Source: Acidimicrobiia bacterium
GTDB lineage: Bacteria > Actinomycetota > Acidimicrobiia > Acidimicrobiales > Poriferisodalaceae
DNA length: 64,000 bases
Direction of reading: 5' to 3'
Assembly: GCA_022820925.1 (NCBI GenBank)
Contig: JAJEEO010000006.1
Span: forward strand, 62,001 to 126,000
A program made the translations under genes and the position numbers. The notes under the pieces are model-generated. The model ran no database searches and had not been told where the DNA came from. It saw only the letters and a list, made by a program, of their open reading frames with translations. How positions within the stretch are numbered: position 1 is the first letter of the stretch; each line of letters begins with the position of its first letter. Shown in pieces: positions 1-7,534 of the stretch.

Positions 1-138
1 GAGCTGACGCCGGCTTCACTGCAAGTGCCGCCCCTGTCGGCGATGGGTTCGCCAGTCGAACTGGCCAACCGGTTCGGGGGTGCGAAGCAGATGCGATCAG
101 CGATATCAGCCCTTCACAACGAGCTGTACGCGGCTTGA
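1..138 (+). CDS. C-terminal end of an unidentified protein (possibly HsdR)
   Basis: Frame 1 is open from the window edge to a TGA at 136-138 and encodes the last 45 residues of a protein. The tail ends in a short helix-like stretch (RFGGAKQMRSAISALHNELY). Because hsdM and hsdS follow without any hsdR in the window, and because some type I restriction R subunits end in a similar short helical segment, this could be the C-terminus of HsdR. That identity is a guess from context and length of match; nothing diagnostic is visible. Confidence 0.45.
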   Translation, partial: ELTPASLQVPPLSAMGSPVELANRFGGAKQMRSAISALHNELYAA

Positions 139-171
139 CGAGACCCCGGAAAACTAAAGATTACGTTGAGG

Positions 172-210
172 ATTGATCCCGCAGAACTACAGTTTCAGTA
201 TAGGATCAAT
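172..210 (+). promoter_or_regulatory. Inverted repeat upstream of abiEi, likely operator
   Basis: Perfect 8-base arms ATTGATCC (172-179) and GGATCAAT (203-210) lie 23 bases apart and end just before the GTG start at 213. A TATAGG hexamer (199-204) could serve as a -10 box. AbiEi antitoxins are known to repress their own operon by binding inverted repeats in the promoter, so this is the expected place for an autoregulatory site. The arms are seen; the binding is inferred. Confidence 0.5.
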
Positions 211-212
211 GG

Positions 213-806
213 GTGCCCGGAGACCGCCAAGCTCTTCGCCAGACGCTGTATCGCCTAGCCGCCGGCCAGGCCGGGTACTTCACGGCGGCCCAGGCACTGG
301 AGGTTGGCTACTCCTATCAGGCGCAGAAACACCATGTTGACCACGGCAACTGGACCCGGATTGACCGGGGGATCTTCCGGATCCCCGAGTGGCCTGCTGG
401 AGTGAACGACGAGCTTGTCCGATGGGTGCTGTGGTCTAAGCACCGTGCAGTCGTATCGCACGACTCCGCGGCAGCAGCGTATGGATTCGGAGTCGCTAAC
501 CCGGCCAAGGTTCATCTCAGCGTGCCACCAGGATTCCGCATGGATGACCCGGCTGTGATCCTCCACCATCGAGTGCTCCCAGAGACTGACGTCACGGTGA
601 TCGACGGTGCTGCGATCACCACTGCGCTACGGACTGTGCTCGACGTGGTCGAGGCGCACTTCGACGAGGAGTTCGTCGAGGGCATCACTGCAGATGCGAT
701 TGCGAGCGGGGCGATCACTGCGGGGCAACTTGACCGCCGATTTCACGAGCTTGACAAAGAGAACCAACAGCGGGGCGTGCGACTCTTGGCGAGGGTGAAC
801 TCATGA
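213..806 (+). CDS. abiEi: AbiEi-like antitoxin of a type IV toxin-antitoxin system
   Basis: A 197-residue protein with an N-terminal winged-helix segment (about residues 10-65, including YFTAAQALEVGYSYQAQKH and a following RIDRGIFRIPEW wing) and a C-terminal domain of the AbiEi type. In this family the protein neutralises the partner nucleotidyltransferase toxin without a stable complex and represses its own promoter. The start is GTG at 213; an ATG at 209 is out of frame. Its stop overlaps the ATG of the next gene (ATGA), which is the AbiEii-like toxin, so the two are translationally coupled. An inverted repeat directly upstream fits autoregulation. Assignment rests on fold-like motifs plus partner. 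Confidence 0.8.
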   Translation: MPGDRQALRQTLYRLAAGQAGYFTAAQALEVGYSYQAQKHHVDHGNWTRIDRGIFRIPEWPAGVNDELVRWVLWSKHRAVVSHDSAAAAYGFGVANPAKVHLSVPPGFRMDDPAVILHHRVLPETDVTVIDGAAITTALRTVLDVVEAHFDEEFVEGITADAIASGAITAGQLDRRFHELDKENQQRGVRLLARVNS

Positions 807-1681
807 GGTACCGGGACCCTGAGGCATTCCGAGCAGCCCTGGAAGCTCGACTGCGGCAGGCGTCCAAGGATCCTCAGGACCTTTCCCGCCGCCGCCGGAT
901 CGTCGCGTTCGACCGCCTCCTGGCCCGTTTGGCGATGACCGATCACTGTGGCTGGGTCCTCAAAGGTGGCGCAGCGCTCGAATTCCGAATGCCCGAGCAG
1001 GCGCGCTCGACTCGAGACATAGATCTCGCCTTGGCAAGCGATCTCGAAGCAGCTGACCGTTTGCTGCAGGATCTCGTGGGAGACACCTTTGGCGACTACT
1101 TCTCATTCCGTGTCACGCGTCGCAGAGAGCTGTCTGATATTTCCGACCGTGGCCTTGTGGTGCGTTTCTCTGTCGACGTATTGCTTGGCAGCCGAATGTT
1201 CGAGAGCATCGTCGTCGATGTCGTCGCTGGCGAAGGGATGCCGGCCATAGCGGAACGGGTTGAACTGGGCCGCGCGCTTGGCTTCGCCGACGTGCCGACA
1301 GTGGAGCTGGCTGTCATCGATCTCCGCACGCATTGGGCCGAGAAGCTGAGTGCATACCTGAGGCGCTATGACGACCGTCCCAATACGCGGGTCAAGGATC
1401 TCGTCGACTTGGTGTTGCTCGTGGAGCACGGTCTCGAACCCGATGACTTCTTGCGAGAAGCAGTCGAGGCGACCTTTGCCCGGCGCAGCCAACACCTGCC
1501 GCGATCGAACCTGCCTTCGATGGCAGATGCCTGGGCTGAGCCCTATGCCGAGATGGCGTCCGATCTTGGCCTCACGACCGTGACAGCGAGCGGTGCACAC
1601 GACCTGATCGAGAGCTTCTGGCGTCGCGCCCAAGCCGCTGGTCCATCCACTGCAGGCGACGTTCAGCCACCCACGACCTGA
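803..1681 (+). CDS. abiEii: AbiEii/AbiGii-family nucleotidyltransferase toxin
   Basis: A 292-residue protein with the DUF1814 nucleotidyltransferase signature: GG at residues 55-56 followed by an Arg-rich turn and RDID at 71-74 (the GG...R-x-T/R-x-DID core). AbiEii proteins are toxins of the nucleotidyltransferase superfamily; homologues such as MenT add nucleotides to tRNA acceptor ends and give phage-abortive infection. A second conserved block (HWAEKLSAYLRR then DLVDLVLL, about residues 177-215) matches the family, including the Lys and Asp positions. It overlaps abiEi by 4 bases and is separated from hsdM by one base, so toxin-antitoxin and restriction genes appear to share one transcript. 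Confidence 0.88.
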   Translation: MRYRDPEAFRAALEARLRQASKDPQDLSRRRRIVAFDRLLARLAMTDHCGWVLKGGAALEFRMPEQARSTRDIDLALASDLEAADRLLQDLVGDTFGDYFSFRVTRRRELSDISDRGLVVRFSVDVLLGSRMFESIVVDVVAGEGMPAIAERVELGRALGFADVPTVELAVIDLRTHWAEKLSAYLRRYDDRPNTRVKDLVDLVLLVEHGLEPDDFLREAVEATFARRSQHLPRSNLPSMADAWAEPYAEMASDLGLTTVTASGAHDLIESFWRRAQAAGPSTAGDVQPPTT

Positions 1682-1682
1682 G

Positions 1683-3188
1683 ATGAGGAATTCCGTGGCA
1701 CGAAAGCAGCGATCGCAAGCACCCAGCACACCGCAGGCCAGGTTGCGGTCCGTCATCGATTCAGCCCGTAAGACCATGCGGAAGGACGCCGGCCTCAACG
1801 GCGACCTGGACCGGATTCCTCAGTTCGCGTGGTTGCTGTTTCTGAAGGCCTTCGACGGCCTGGAGATGGAGCGCGAGATCGTCGAAGACGACTATCGCCC
1901 TGCCATCGAGGCACCCTTCCGTTGGCGTGATTGGGCTGCTGATCGAATCAACGGCCGGACCGGCGACGATCTACTGGGCTTTGTTGAGAACGAGCTGTTC
2001 CCGTACCTGTGCGAGTTGAAGGGTGACACGGACCGCGACCCGCGCGACGTGCTCGCCACCGTGTTCAAGGAGACCTACAACCGGATGGTCTCGGGCTACT
2101 TGCTCTCGGACGTGATCGAGCAGGTGAACAAGGTCGATTTCAGCTCGTCCGAGGACGTCCACACGATGGCGCTGCTGTACGAGTCGATGCTGCGGGAGAT
2201 GCGAGACGCTGCCGGCGACTCGGGCGAGTTCTACACGCCTCGCCCTGTCATCCGCTTCATGGTTCAAATGGTTGACCCGCACCTTGGTGAGATCGTGCTC
2301 GACCCGGCGTGCGGGACCGGCGGATTCCTTGTGGAGACACTTGAGCACCTATTTCCGCAGGTATCGACAGTGGCGGAGCGTGAGGAGCTTGCCGAAGACC
2401 TCCGTGGTGTTGAGAAGAAGCCGCTTCCGTATCTCCTTGGCACGATGAACCTGCTTCTGCACGGGCTCGCCCGCCCGAACCTAGTGAGGGGCAATGCCCT
2501 CGCCCGCCCCCTCACCGAGATCAAGCAAGCCGACAAAGTCGATGTCATCCTCACCAATCCCCCGTTTGGCGGCGAGGAGGAGAAGTCGATTCTGACGAAC
2601 TTCCCAGCGGGAACTCAGACCGCTGAGACGGCGTGGCTGTTCATGCAACTCGTTCAGCGACTGCTGGCTGACGGCGGTCGCTGCGGCATCGTCGTGCCGA
2701 ACGGTGTCCTGTTCGGCGACGGTGCCGGGGGGCGCATCAAGGATGAGCTCTTGAAGAACTGCAACCTTCATACGATCGTCCGTCTCGGTGCAGGCGTCTT
2801 CGCTCCCTACACCGACATTCCCGCCAACCTCCTCTTCTTCGAGAAAACTGGATCGACGAACGAGGTGTGGTTCTACGAGATTCCGACTCCTCACGACCGC
2901 AAGAAGTACTCCAAGACCCGCCCAATGCGCTTCGACGAGTTCGCCGATTGTGTGGAGTGGTGGGGCGGCTCTGAGCGGCTCGGCCGAGTTGAGAGCGAGT
3001 GGGCTTGGCGCGTTGATGTGTCGATTCTCGCTGAATCTGAGTGGAATCTCGATCTAAAGAACCCGAACCGGCCCGAGGAGCTTGCCCACCGCCCCCCAGA
3101 CGAACTGATCGCCGAGCTCATAGAGACCGAGGCGGAGATCCTGAAACTCTTGGGACAGCTAGAAGCCGAGTTCGGGAGCGCGGTATGA
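1683..3188 (+). CDS. hsdM: Type I restriction-modification system methyltransferase subunit HsdM
   Basis: A 501-residue N6-adenine DNA methyltransferase. The N-terminal HsdM helical domain covers about residues 20-150; GEFYTPR at 181-187 begins the catalytic domain; motif I (SAM binding) DPACGTGGF is at 207-215 and the catalytic motif IV TNPPFGG at 291-297. It methylates adenine in the site chosen by HsdS and, with HsdR, forms the restriction complex. The stop codon overlaps the start of hsdS (ATGA). No hsdR follows; the only place for it is upstream of the window. Start is the ATG at 1683, one base after the toxin gene; a GTG at 1695 is an alternative. Confidence 0.95.
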   Translation: MRNSVARKQRSQAPSTPQARLRSVIDSARKTMRKDAGLNGDLDRIPQFAWLLFLKAFDGLEMEREIVEDDYRPAIEAPFRWRDWAADRINGRTGDDLLGFVENELFPYLCELKGDTDRDPRDVLATVFKETYNRMVSGYLLSDVIEQVNKVDFSSSEDVHTMALLYESMLREMRDAAGDSGEFYTPRPVIRFMVQMVDPHLGEIVLDPACGTGGFLVETLEHLFPQVSTVAEREELAEDLRGVEKKPLPYLLGTMNLLLHGLARPNLVRGNALARPLTEIKQADKVDVILTNPPFGGEEEKSILTNFPAGTQTAETAWLFMQLVQRLLADGGRCGIVVPNGVLFGDGAGGRIKDELLKNCNLHTIVRLGAGVFAPYTDIPANLLFFEKTGSTNEVWFYEIPTPHDRKKYSKTRPMRFDEFADCVEWWGGSERLGRVESEWAWRVDVSILAESEWNLDLKNPNRPEELAHRPPDELIAELIETEAEILKLLGQLEAEFGSAV

Positions 3189-4360
3189 CGTCGGTGTATC
3201 CGTGCCGTGCTCTTGGCGACCTACTCGTTGCTGATGCCGATCCCGTTGATGTGGATGCCGCGGCACAGTATCGGATCGCGGGCGTGCTTGGGTTTGGTCG
3301 CGGAGTCTTCGAGCGCGGGCAGATCACAGGCGCAGACACGAAGTACACCCGGCTGTTCCGTTTGCGCCAAGGGAATCTCGTATATAGCAAGCTGAAGGCG
3401 TTCGAAGGAGCGATCGCAGTCGTCTGCGGCGAGAGGGCAGGTGCCTTCGTCTCGCAGGAGTTCCCCACGTTCAGAGCGACGCCTGATCTCGACACGGGAT
3501 ATCTGGCGCACATCTGTCGCTGGCCCTCATTCTGGGAGATCCTGGCCGAGCATTCGCGGGGAGTGGGCGCACGAAGAGAACGTCTCCACCCGGATGACCT
3601 GTTGGCCACGGAGATTCCGCTGCCCAACATCGAAGCTCAACGTCGCATCGCGGCACATTTGGACGGCGTGCGGAGCACGCTCCACCGTATCGAGCGCCTG
3701 CGGGCGACAGCGGCAACAAAGTCGGATTCGCTGCCGTCAGCGCTCGCAACCAAATCCCAGCTATCCGAGGGCGCTCGACTCGCATCCGGCTGGGTTCGGC
3801 GCCCGCTCGGAGAGGTTATGGAAGAGTCGAAGGAATCGGTGGAAGTCGCATTGGACGGCCGCTATCCGAACCTCGGCATATACAGCTTCGGACGCGGAGT
3901 CTTCGCGAAGCCACCCATCGATGGAATGGAAACCTCGGCAAAACGGCTCAATCGAGTTCGAGCGGCTCAGTTCATCTTCAGCCGGCTGTTTGCTTTCGAA
4001 GGGGCCTACACATTCGTGCCTAGCGAGTTCGACGGCTACTTCGTGTCAAAGCAGTTTCCGTGCTTTGATGTCGATCCATCTTTGGCGACGGCTGAGTTCA
4101 TCGCTGCGGCGCTGCGGAGTCCTCAGCAGTGGCGCGAACTCGCCCGATCGAGCAAGGGTCTGGGCCTGCGCCGCCAAACGATCAAGGTCGAGGCCCTACT
4201 CGCCCACGAACTTTGGTTCCCACCGGTCTCCGAGCAACACCGGGCCGTCGACACTCTGCGACATCTCGACAGAGTGCGCGGCTTGCTCGAGATTTCCGAT
4301 TCCATTGCAGCATCGGTCTTCCCGGCTGCGCTCAACAGGGCGTTCGCGGGACTGGCCTGA
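3185..4360 (+). CDS. hsdS: Type I restriction-modification specificity subunit HsdS
   Basis: A 391-residue HsdS with two target-recognition domains separated by helical spacers. Each half follows the same plan: a promoter-proximal LGD/LGE helix, a core containing FGRGVF (one copy per half), then a conserved ending near LPN-x-E-x-QRRIAAHLD (first half) or FPPVSEQHRAVDTL (second half). HsdS tells the methyltransferase and endonuclease which bipartite sequence to bind. The start overlaps hsdM by 4 bases. Both recognition domains are of the same subtype, so the two half-sites may be alike. Its last 29 bases overlap the 3' end of the radC-like gene on the other strand. Confidence 0.92.
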   Translation: MTSVYPCRALGDLLVADADPVDVDAAAQYRIAGVLGFGRGVFERGQITGADTKYTRLFRLRQGNLVYSKLKAFEGAIAVVCGERAGAFVSQEFPTFRATPDLDTGYLAHICRWPSFWEILAEHSRGVGARRERLHPDDLLATEIPLPNIEAQRRIAAHLDGVRSTLHRIERLRATAATKSDSLPSALATKSQLSEGARLASGWVRRPLGEVMEESKESVEVALDGRYPNLGIYSFGRGVFAKPPIDGMETSAKRLNRVRAAQFIFSRLFAFEGAYTFVPSEFDGYFVSKQFPCFDVDPSLATAEFIAAALRSPQQWRELARSSKGLGLRRQTIKVEALLAHELWFPPVSEQHRAVDTLRHLDRVRGLLEISDSIAASVFPAALNRAFAGLA

Positions 4361-5027
4361 TAGGAACCTCTGCCCACGCGTTGCCGGCAACGACGACGTG
4401 ACCGAGGAAGCGCAGGCCCACGGTTCTAGCGGCGATGACCACATCCTGGGTGATCTTGATGTCGGCCTCGCTCGGGCTTGCGTCCCCCGACGGATGATTG
4501 TGAGCGAGCGCGAACGCGGTGCCGTCGTGACGGAGTACGGCGTTAAGGACTTCGCGCACTTCGATTGGGGAACGGGTCGCTGTCCCTTGCGAAAGCCGCA
4601 CTTCATGACGCAACTGAGCGCGTCGATCGCACACGAAGACAACCGCTCGTTCGCGACGGAGCCCGGCAAGACGACGCTGGGCGCGCTGGGCCACGTCAGA
4701 GGCGCGAGCCAATCTGACTTCTGATTGGTCATCGAACGGCAACCGCCGTCCGAGTTCGAACCCTGCGACGAGACTGGCGGCCTTCGCAACACCGACACCA
4801 GGGAGGCGTGCGAGCTCCTCGACGCTCGCCTCGCTCAATCGACGAAGATTGCCGAATTCCGCGAGCAGATGGGCGGCTAGGTCGCATGCGCTGGTGCCGC
4901 TCGTCCCACTTCGGAGTTGGAGTGCGAGCAGCTCGGTGTAGCTGAGCGCCTCCCGTCCCTCAGCCAGCAGCCGTTCGCGCGGACGAGTACGCGTCGGCAG
5001 CGTCGACAACGGCCTACCCATGTGCAT
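4332..5027 (-). CDS. radC: RadC-like JAMM-domain protein
   Basis: A 231-residue protein with a helix-hairpin-helix segment (LPGVGVAKA, residues 75-83) and a C-terminal JAMM/MPN+ metalloprotease-like domain whose metal ligands are all present: H176, H178, S186 and D189 in the HNHPSG...S-x-x-D motif. I start it at the Met (5027) that precedes the usual RadC opening (RERLLAEG); the open frame reaches further upstream, but that part does not resemble the family. RadC proteins were once called repair proteins; the role is unsettled and they are frequent in genomic islands. The C-terminus is a little odd (VPIRPVPRTPC) where RadC normally ends in a Ser-Phe/Leu-rich strand, and it overlaps hsdS tail to tail. 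Confidence 0.88.
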   Translation of the reverse strand: MHMGRPLSTLPTRTRPRERLLAEGREALSYTELLALQLRSGTSGTSACDLAAHLLAEFGNLRRLSEASVEELARLPGVGVAKAASLVAGFELGRRLPFDDQSEVRLARASDVAQRAQRRLAGLRRERAVVFVCDRRAQLRHEVRLSQGTATRSPIEVREVLNAVLRHDGTAFALAHNHPSGDASPSEADIKITQDVVIAARTVGLRFLGHVVVAGNAWAEVPIRPVPRTPC

Positions 5028-5145
5028 CCGACCGCCCACACCCAGGCTCCCGCGTGGCCAAGCGGACGCTTCGCGAATACTGCACGGCCGAAACCTAACT
5101 CCACCCTGTGACGCCAACGCCCGGCTGATCGCAGTGCTGCTCGCC

Positions 5146-5670
5146 TCAGCTCGAGATGCTGACCCTGCGCACCACGCGCATGAGATGATTCGCGAGCCCG
5201 AGCAACTCCAGGGCCGATTTTGGGTCGTCTCTGACGCCGTGCTCGTGGGCACGCGGGTTGCGGACCCCAGTCATGACCCCTGCGAATATCTGCATGTAGC
5301 CGATCTGTTCATCACGCTTGGAGGCGGAGTTGCGGTCGTTCAACAAGAGGATCGGGTCCTGCGCCGAGAAGACGTGGTTCATCAGCTTGGCGCCGTCCAA
5401 GTTGGTTGCGCCCGACGCCACCTTCACGAAGTTGTTCAGACACTTGTATGCCTCGAAGACGGCTGAGGCATAGTGGCCATCGAGGAACAGGGCCCGGGAA
5501 ACAGCTATGAGGTTGTCGTCGTCGACAACCGCGTCGAAGGTGGACTCTTCGTCCTGGGCACTCTCCGAGTCAGCGAACGTTCCGAAGCCGATCTGGCGGA
5601 CCTCTGCATCGAGGGCTTTGACCGAGTCGAGGGCACGAAGAGCTGCAGAGCGTTTCTCAACCCCCGCCAT
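5146..5670 (-). CDS. TIGR02391-family (Ymh-like) protein
   Basis: A 174-residue protein. The C-terminal half matches the TIGR02391 family, with GHYASAVFEAYKCLNNFVK (about residues 67-85), a block near NDRNSASKRDEQIGYMQIFAGVM and the R-N-P-x-x-H signature (RNPRAHEH). The conserved Arg-Asn-Pro-His arrangement is typical of HEPN-like RNases and of abortive-infection proteins with this fold; catalysis is inferred, not shown. It overlaps the DUF5343 gene upstream by 14 bases and so is probably co-translated with it. Found here among defence genes. Confidence 0.75.
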   Translation of the reverse strand: MAGVEKRSAALRALDSVKALDAEVRQIGFGTFADSESAQDEESTFDAVVDDDNLIAVSRALFLDGHYASAVFEAYKCLNNFVKVASGATNLDGAKLMNHVFSAQDPILLLNDRNSASKRDEQIGYMQIFAGVMTGVRNPRAHEHGVRDDPKSALELLGLANHLMRVVRRVSISS

Positions 5671-6325
5671 AGAGGTGTACCGCCATGCTCTTGAAGATCT
5701 GATCGATCTGTTCCGCAGAAGCGCTGGGATCGATGTGGATCTGGAGACTGATGTTCACCTCGGGATCAGTTCTCCGGGACCGGTCGAGGCCGTTCTTGGT
5801 AGCTGCGTTGCTCTTGGCTCCAGATGTCCTCGTCCTGGATGAAGCGGGCGCATTCGCTCTTTTCTTGGGCGCGTCGCTGGGCTTTGGGGCTGGCTGCGAC
5901 GGGTCTGCCTCAGTCAACAAGGCGTAGAAGCCGGCCATCGCCCTTGAGGCGCTCGTGCCGGCGCCTGTATTGCGCGAGAACCAGTTGAGGACGCCCTCAG
6001 CGTCTTTGGATGGTTCCGGAAACGCTGACCGGAGGGTGTCCGGATAGATATCGGCGACCATTGCGTCGCAAACAGCCGGGTACGAGGAATCGTCCCGCCA
6101 GTCCAAGGCTCTGTCGGTCGGAGACCCCTCGTCATCAATTAGCCCTACGGTCCTTAGCGGGCCGATCAGGTTGGCGGCGGACGCGGGTGTCGAGAGGTTG
6201 AGAACGGATTGTAGGTAGTCGGCATCGACCTTCTGAGGAATCGACTTCTTGAAGCGATCGCGAAGCGTCCACCAGTTCTTGGTAGGGAGTTTTGGGTAAG
6301 ACCTCTTCGTGGATGTATCGGCCAC
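5657..6325 (-). CDS. DUF5343-domain protein
   Basis: A 222-residue protein. Residues 8-130 match DUF5343 (YPKLPTKNWWTLRDRFKKS, then an AANLIGPLRTVGLIDDEG winged-helix-like segment and a YPAVCDAMVADIYP stretch). The rest is a basic, Ala/Pro-rich linker and a short C-terminal strand segment (INISLQIHIDPSA-like) also seen in this family. Start is GTG at 6325 with a strong GGAGGT ribosome site five bases upstream. Function is unknown; proteins of this type are repeatedly found next to TIGR02391-like partners, as here. Confidence 0.75.
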   Translation of the reverse strand: MADTSTKRSYPKLPTKNWWTLRDRFKKSIPQKVDADYLQSVLNLSTPASAANLIGPLRTVGLIDDEGSPTDRALDWRDDSSYPAVCDAMVADIYPDTLRSAFPEPSKDAEGVLNWFSRNTGAGTSASRAMAGFYALLTEADPSQPAPKPSDAPKKRANAPASSRTRTSGAKSNAATKNGLDRSRRTDPEVNISLQIHIDPSASAEQIDQIFKSMAVHLYGGG

Positions 6326-6722
6326 GGCGCACCTCCATTGGGTTAGAGCTGCCGGATGCCAATCAACCTACGTGGATCAGCTGCGAAACACAACTGCGAA
6401 GTTTCAGAAGTGTAATTTCTTGGCCCCATCTTCTGAGACAGCCGTCGGCCCGTCGCGTAGGAAACCGCGCGGCTACAGGGTTCCGGGGAGAGGTTCCATA
6501 CGACTCAGGAGACAAGTCTCAGAGGCTCGCGCGCTGAGCCACGCTCTGACACGCCAGACTCTCGTGCTGCTGACCAGCGCGAGCCTCGCGTTCCTTCGTC
6601 GCTTTGCGCGATCACGCAGCGCTTGTGCTGGCCACGGTGCGATTATTCGCTACTCGTCAGGGCCCTCGTCGATCCGAGCGCACAGATTGGCCGAGGAGTC
6701 TTGGCCTTTGGAGGCGATGCGG
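6326..6722. other. Intergenic stretch without a recognised gene
   Basis: About 400 bases between the divergent promoter side of the DUF5343 gene and the 3' end of tRNA-Gly. Base composition is less GC-biased than the core genes near 6380-6440. The open frames here are short, lack ribosome sites and resemble no protein I know. This is where a left-hand or right-hand junction of the defence island would be expected, but I see no obvious direct repeat of the tRNA end. Confidence 0.5.
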
Positions 6723-6793
6723 AGCGGGTGAGGGGAATCGAACCCCCGTTATCAGCTTGGGAAGCTGAAGTTCTGCCATTGAACTACACCCGC
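6723..6793 (-). tRNA. tRNA-Gly (CCC anticodon)
   Basis: The reverse complement folds into a full cloverleaf: acceptor GCGGGTG/CACCCGC, D arm GTTCAATGGCAGAAC, anticodon stem TCAGC/GCTGA around loop TTCCCAA (anticodon CCC), variable TAAC, and T arm GGGGG TTCGATT CCCCT. The discriminator is U, as usual for glycine tRNA. CCA is not encoded. The 3' end faces the defence genes, the classic orientation for island insertion. Confidence 0.96.
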
Positions 6794-6930
6794 GGGCGAA
6801 GGCCAGAGCCTATTCAGTGCTGCTGTGATGGAGGGCGTATGAACCGGTACACGGCCACTAGGGTCGCCCGGCGAAGCATGCGGCATGCATCGGTGGGCAA
6901 GCCGACTGCCGAGGACGGAGGGGGCGCGAG

Positions 6931-7509
6931 GTGATCCTGTCGGATCGGAGCATCCGCGAAGCGCTCGAGAAGGGCCGCATCGTCATCGAACCGTTGGGTG
7001 ATGCAGCAGTGCAGCCCTCATCGGTGGACCTGCGGCTGGACGCCACCTTTCGCGTGTTCCGCAACCACACCCGGCAGGTCATCGATGTCGTCGAGGATCA
7101 GACCGACCTGACCGAGGAGGTCGAGGTCGCTGCGGGCGATGCGTTCATCCTGCACCCCGGCGAATTCGCGCTGGGCTCCACCCTCGAACGCGTCGCCGTG
7201 CCAGACGATCTCGTCGGGCGCATCGAAGGCAAGTCGTCGCTGGGGCGTCTCGGCCTGCTCATCCACACGACGGCCGGGTTCGTGGATCCGGGTTGGGACG
7301 GCTACCTGACGCTCGAGTTGTCGAACGTGGCCAACCTGCCGATCACCCTGTATCCGAGCATGAAGATCTGCCAGATCAGCTTCATGGAGATGACCACGCC
7401 CGCCGAGCACCCCTACGGCGCCGAACTGCTGGGTTCCAAGTACCGGGGCCAGCGCGGCCCCACCCCCAGCCGCTACCACGAGAACTTCCGCTCCCGCCGC
7501 ATGCTGTAG
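6931..7509 (+). CDS. dcd: dCTP deaminase (dUMP-forming type likely)
   Basis: A 192-residue enzyme starting at GTG 6931. Hallmarks are QPSSVDLRLD near residue 28, GRIEGKSSLGRLGLLIH around 95-111 with the catalytic Glu/Ser region, AGFVDPGWDGYLTLEL, and the C-terminal KYRGQRGPTPSR. dCTP deaminase makes dUTP from dCTP for thymidylate synthesis; the actinobacterial branch (as in Mycobacterium) also hydrolyses dUTP to dUMP. The GQRGPTPSR tail and the length fit that bifunctional group, but the extra activity is inferred. It converges with the Fe-S oxidoreductase gene. Confidence 0.95.
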   Translation: MILSDRSIREALEKGRIVIEPLGDAAVQPSSVDLRLDATFRVFRNHTRQVIDVVEDQTDLTEEVEVAAGDAFILHPGEFALGSTLERVAVPDDLVGRIEGKSSLGRLGLLIHTTAGFVDPGWDGYLTLELSNVANLPITLYPSMKICQISFMEMTTPAEHPYGAELLGSKYRGQRGPTPSRYHENFRSRRML

Positions 7510-7534
7510 CTCGCAGCGATGTCGACGCCGGAGT

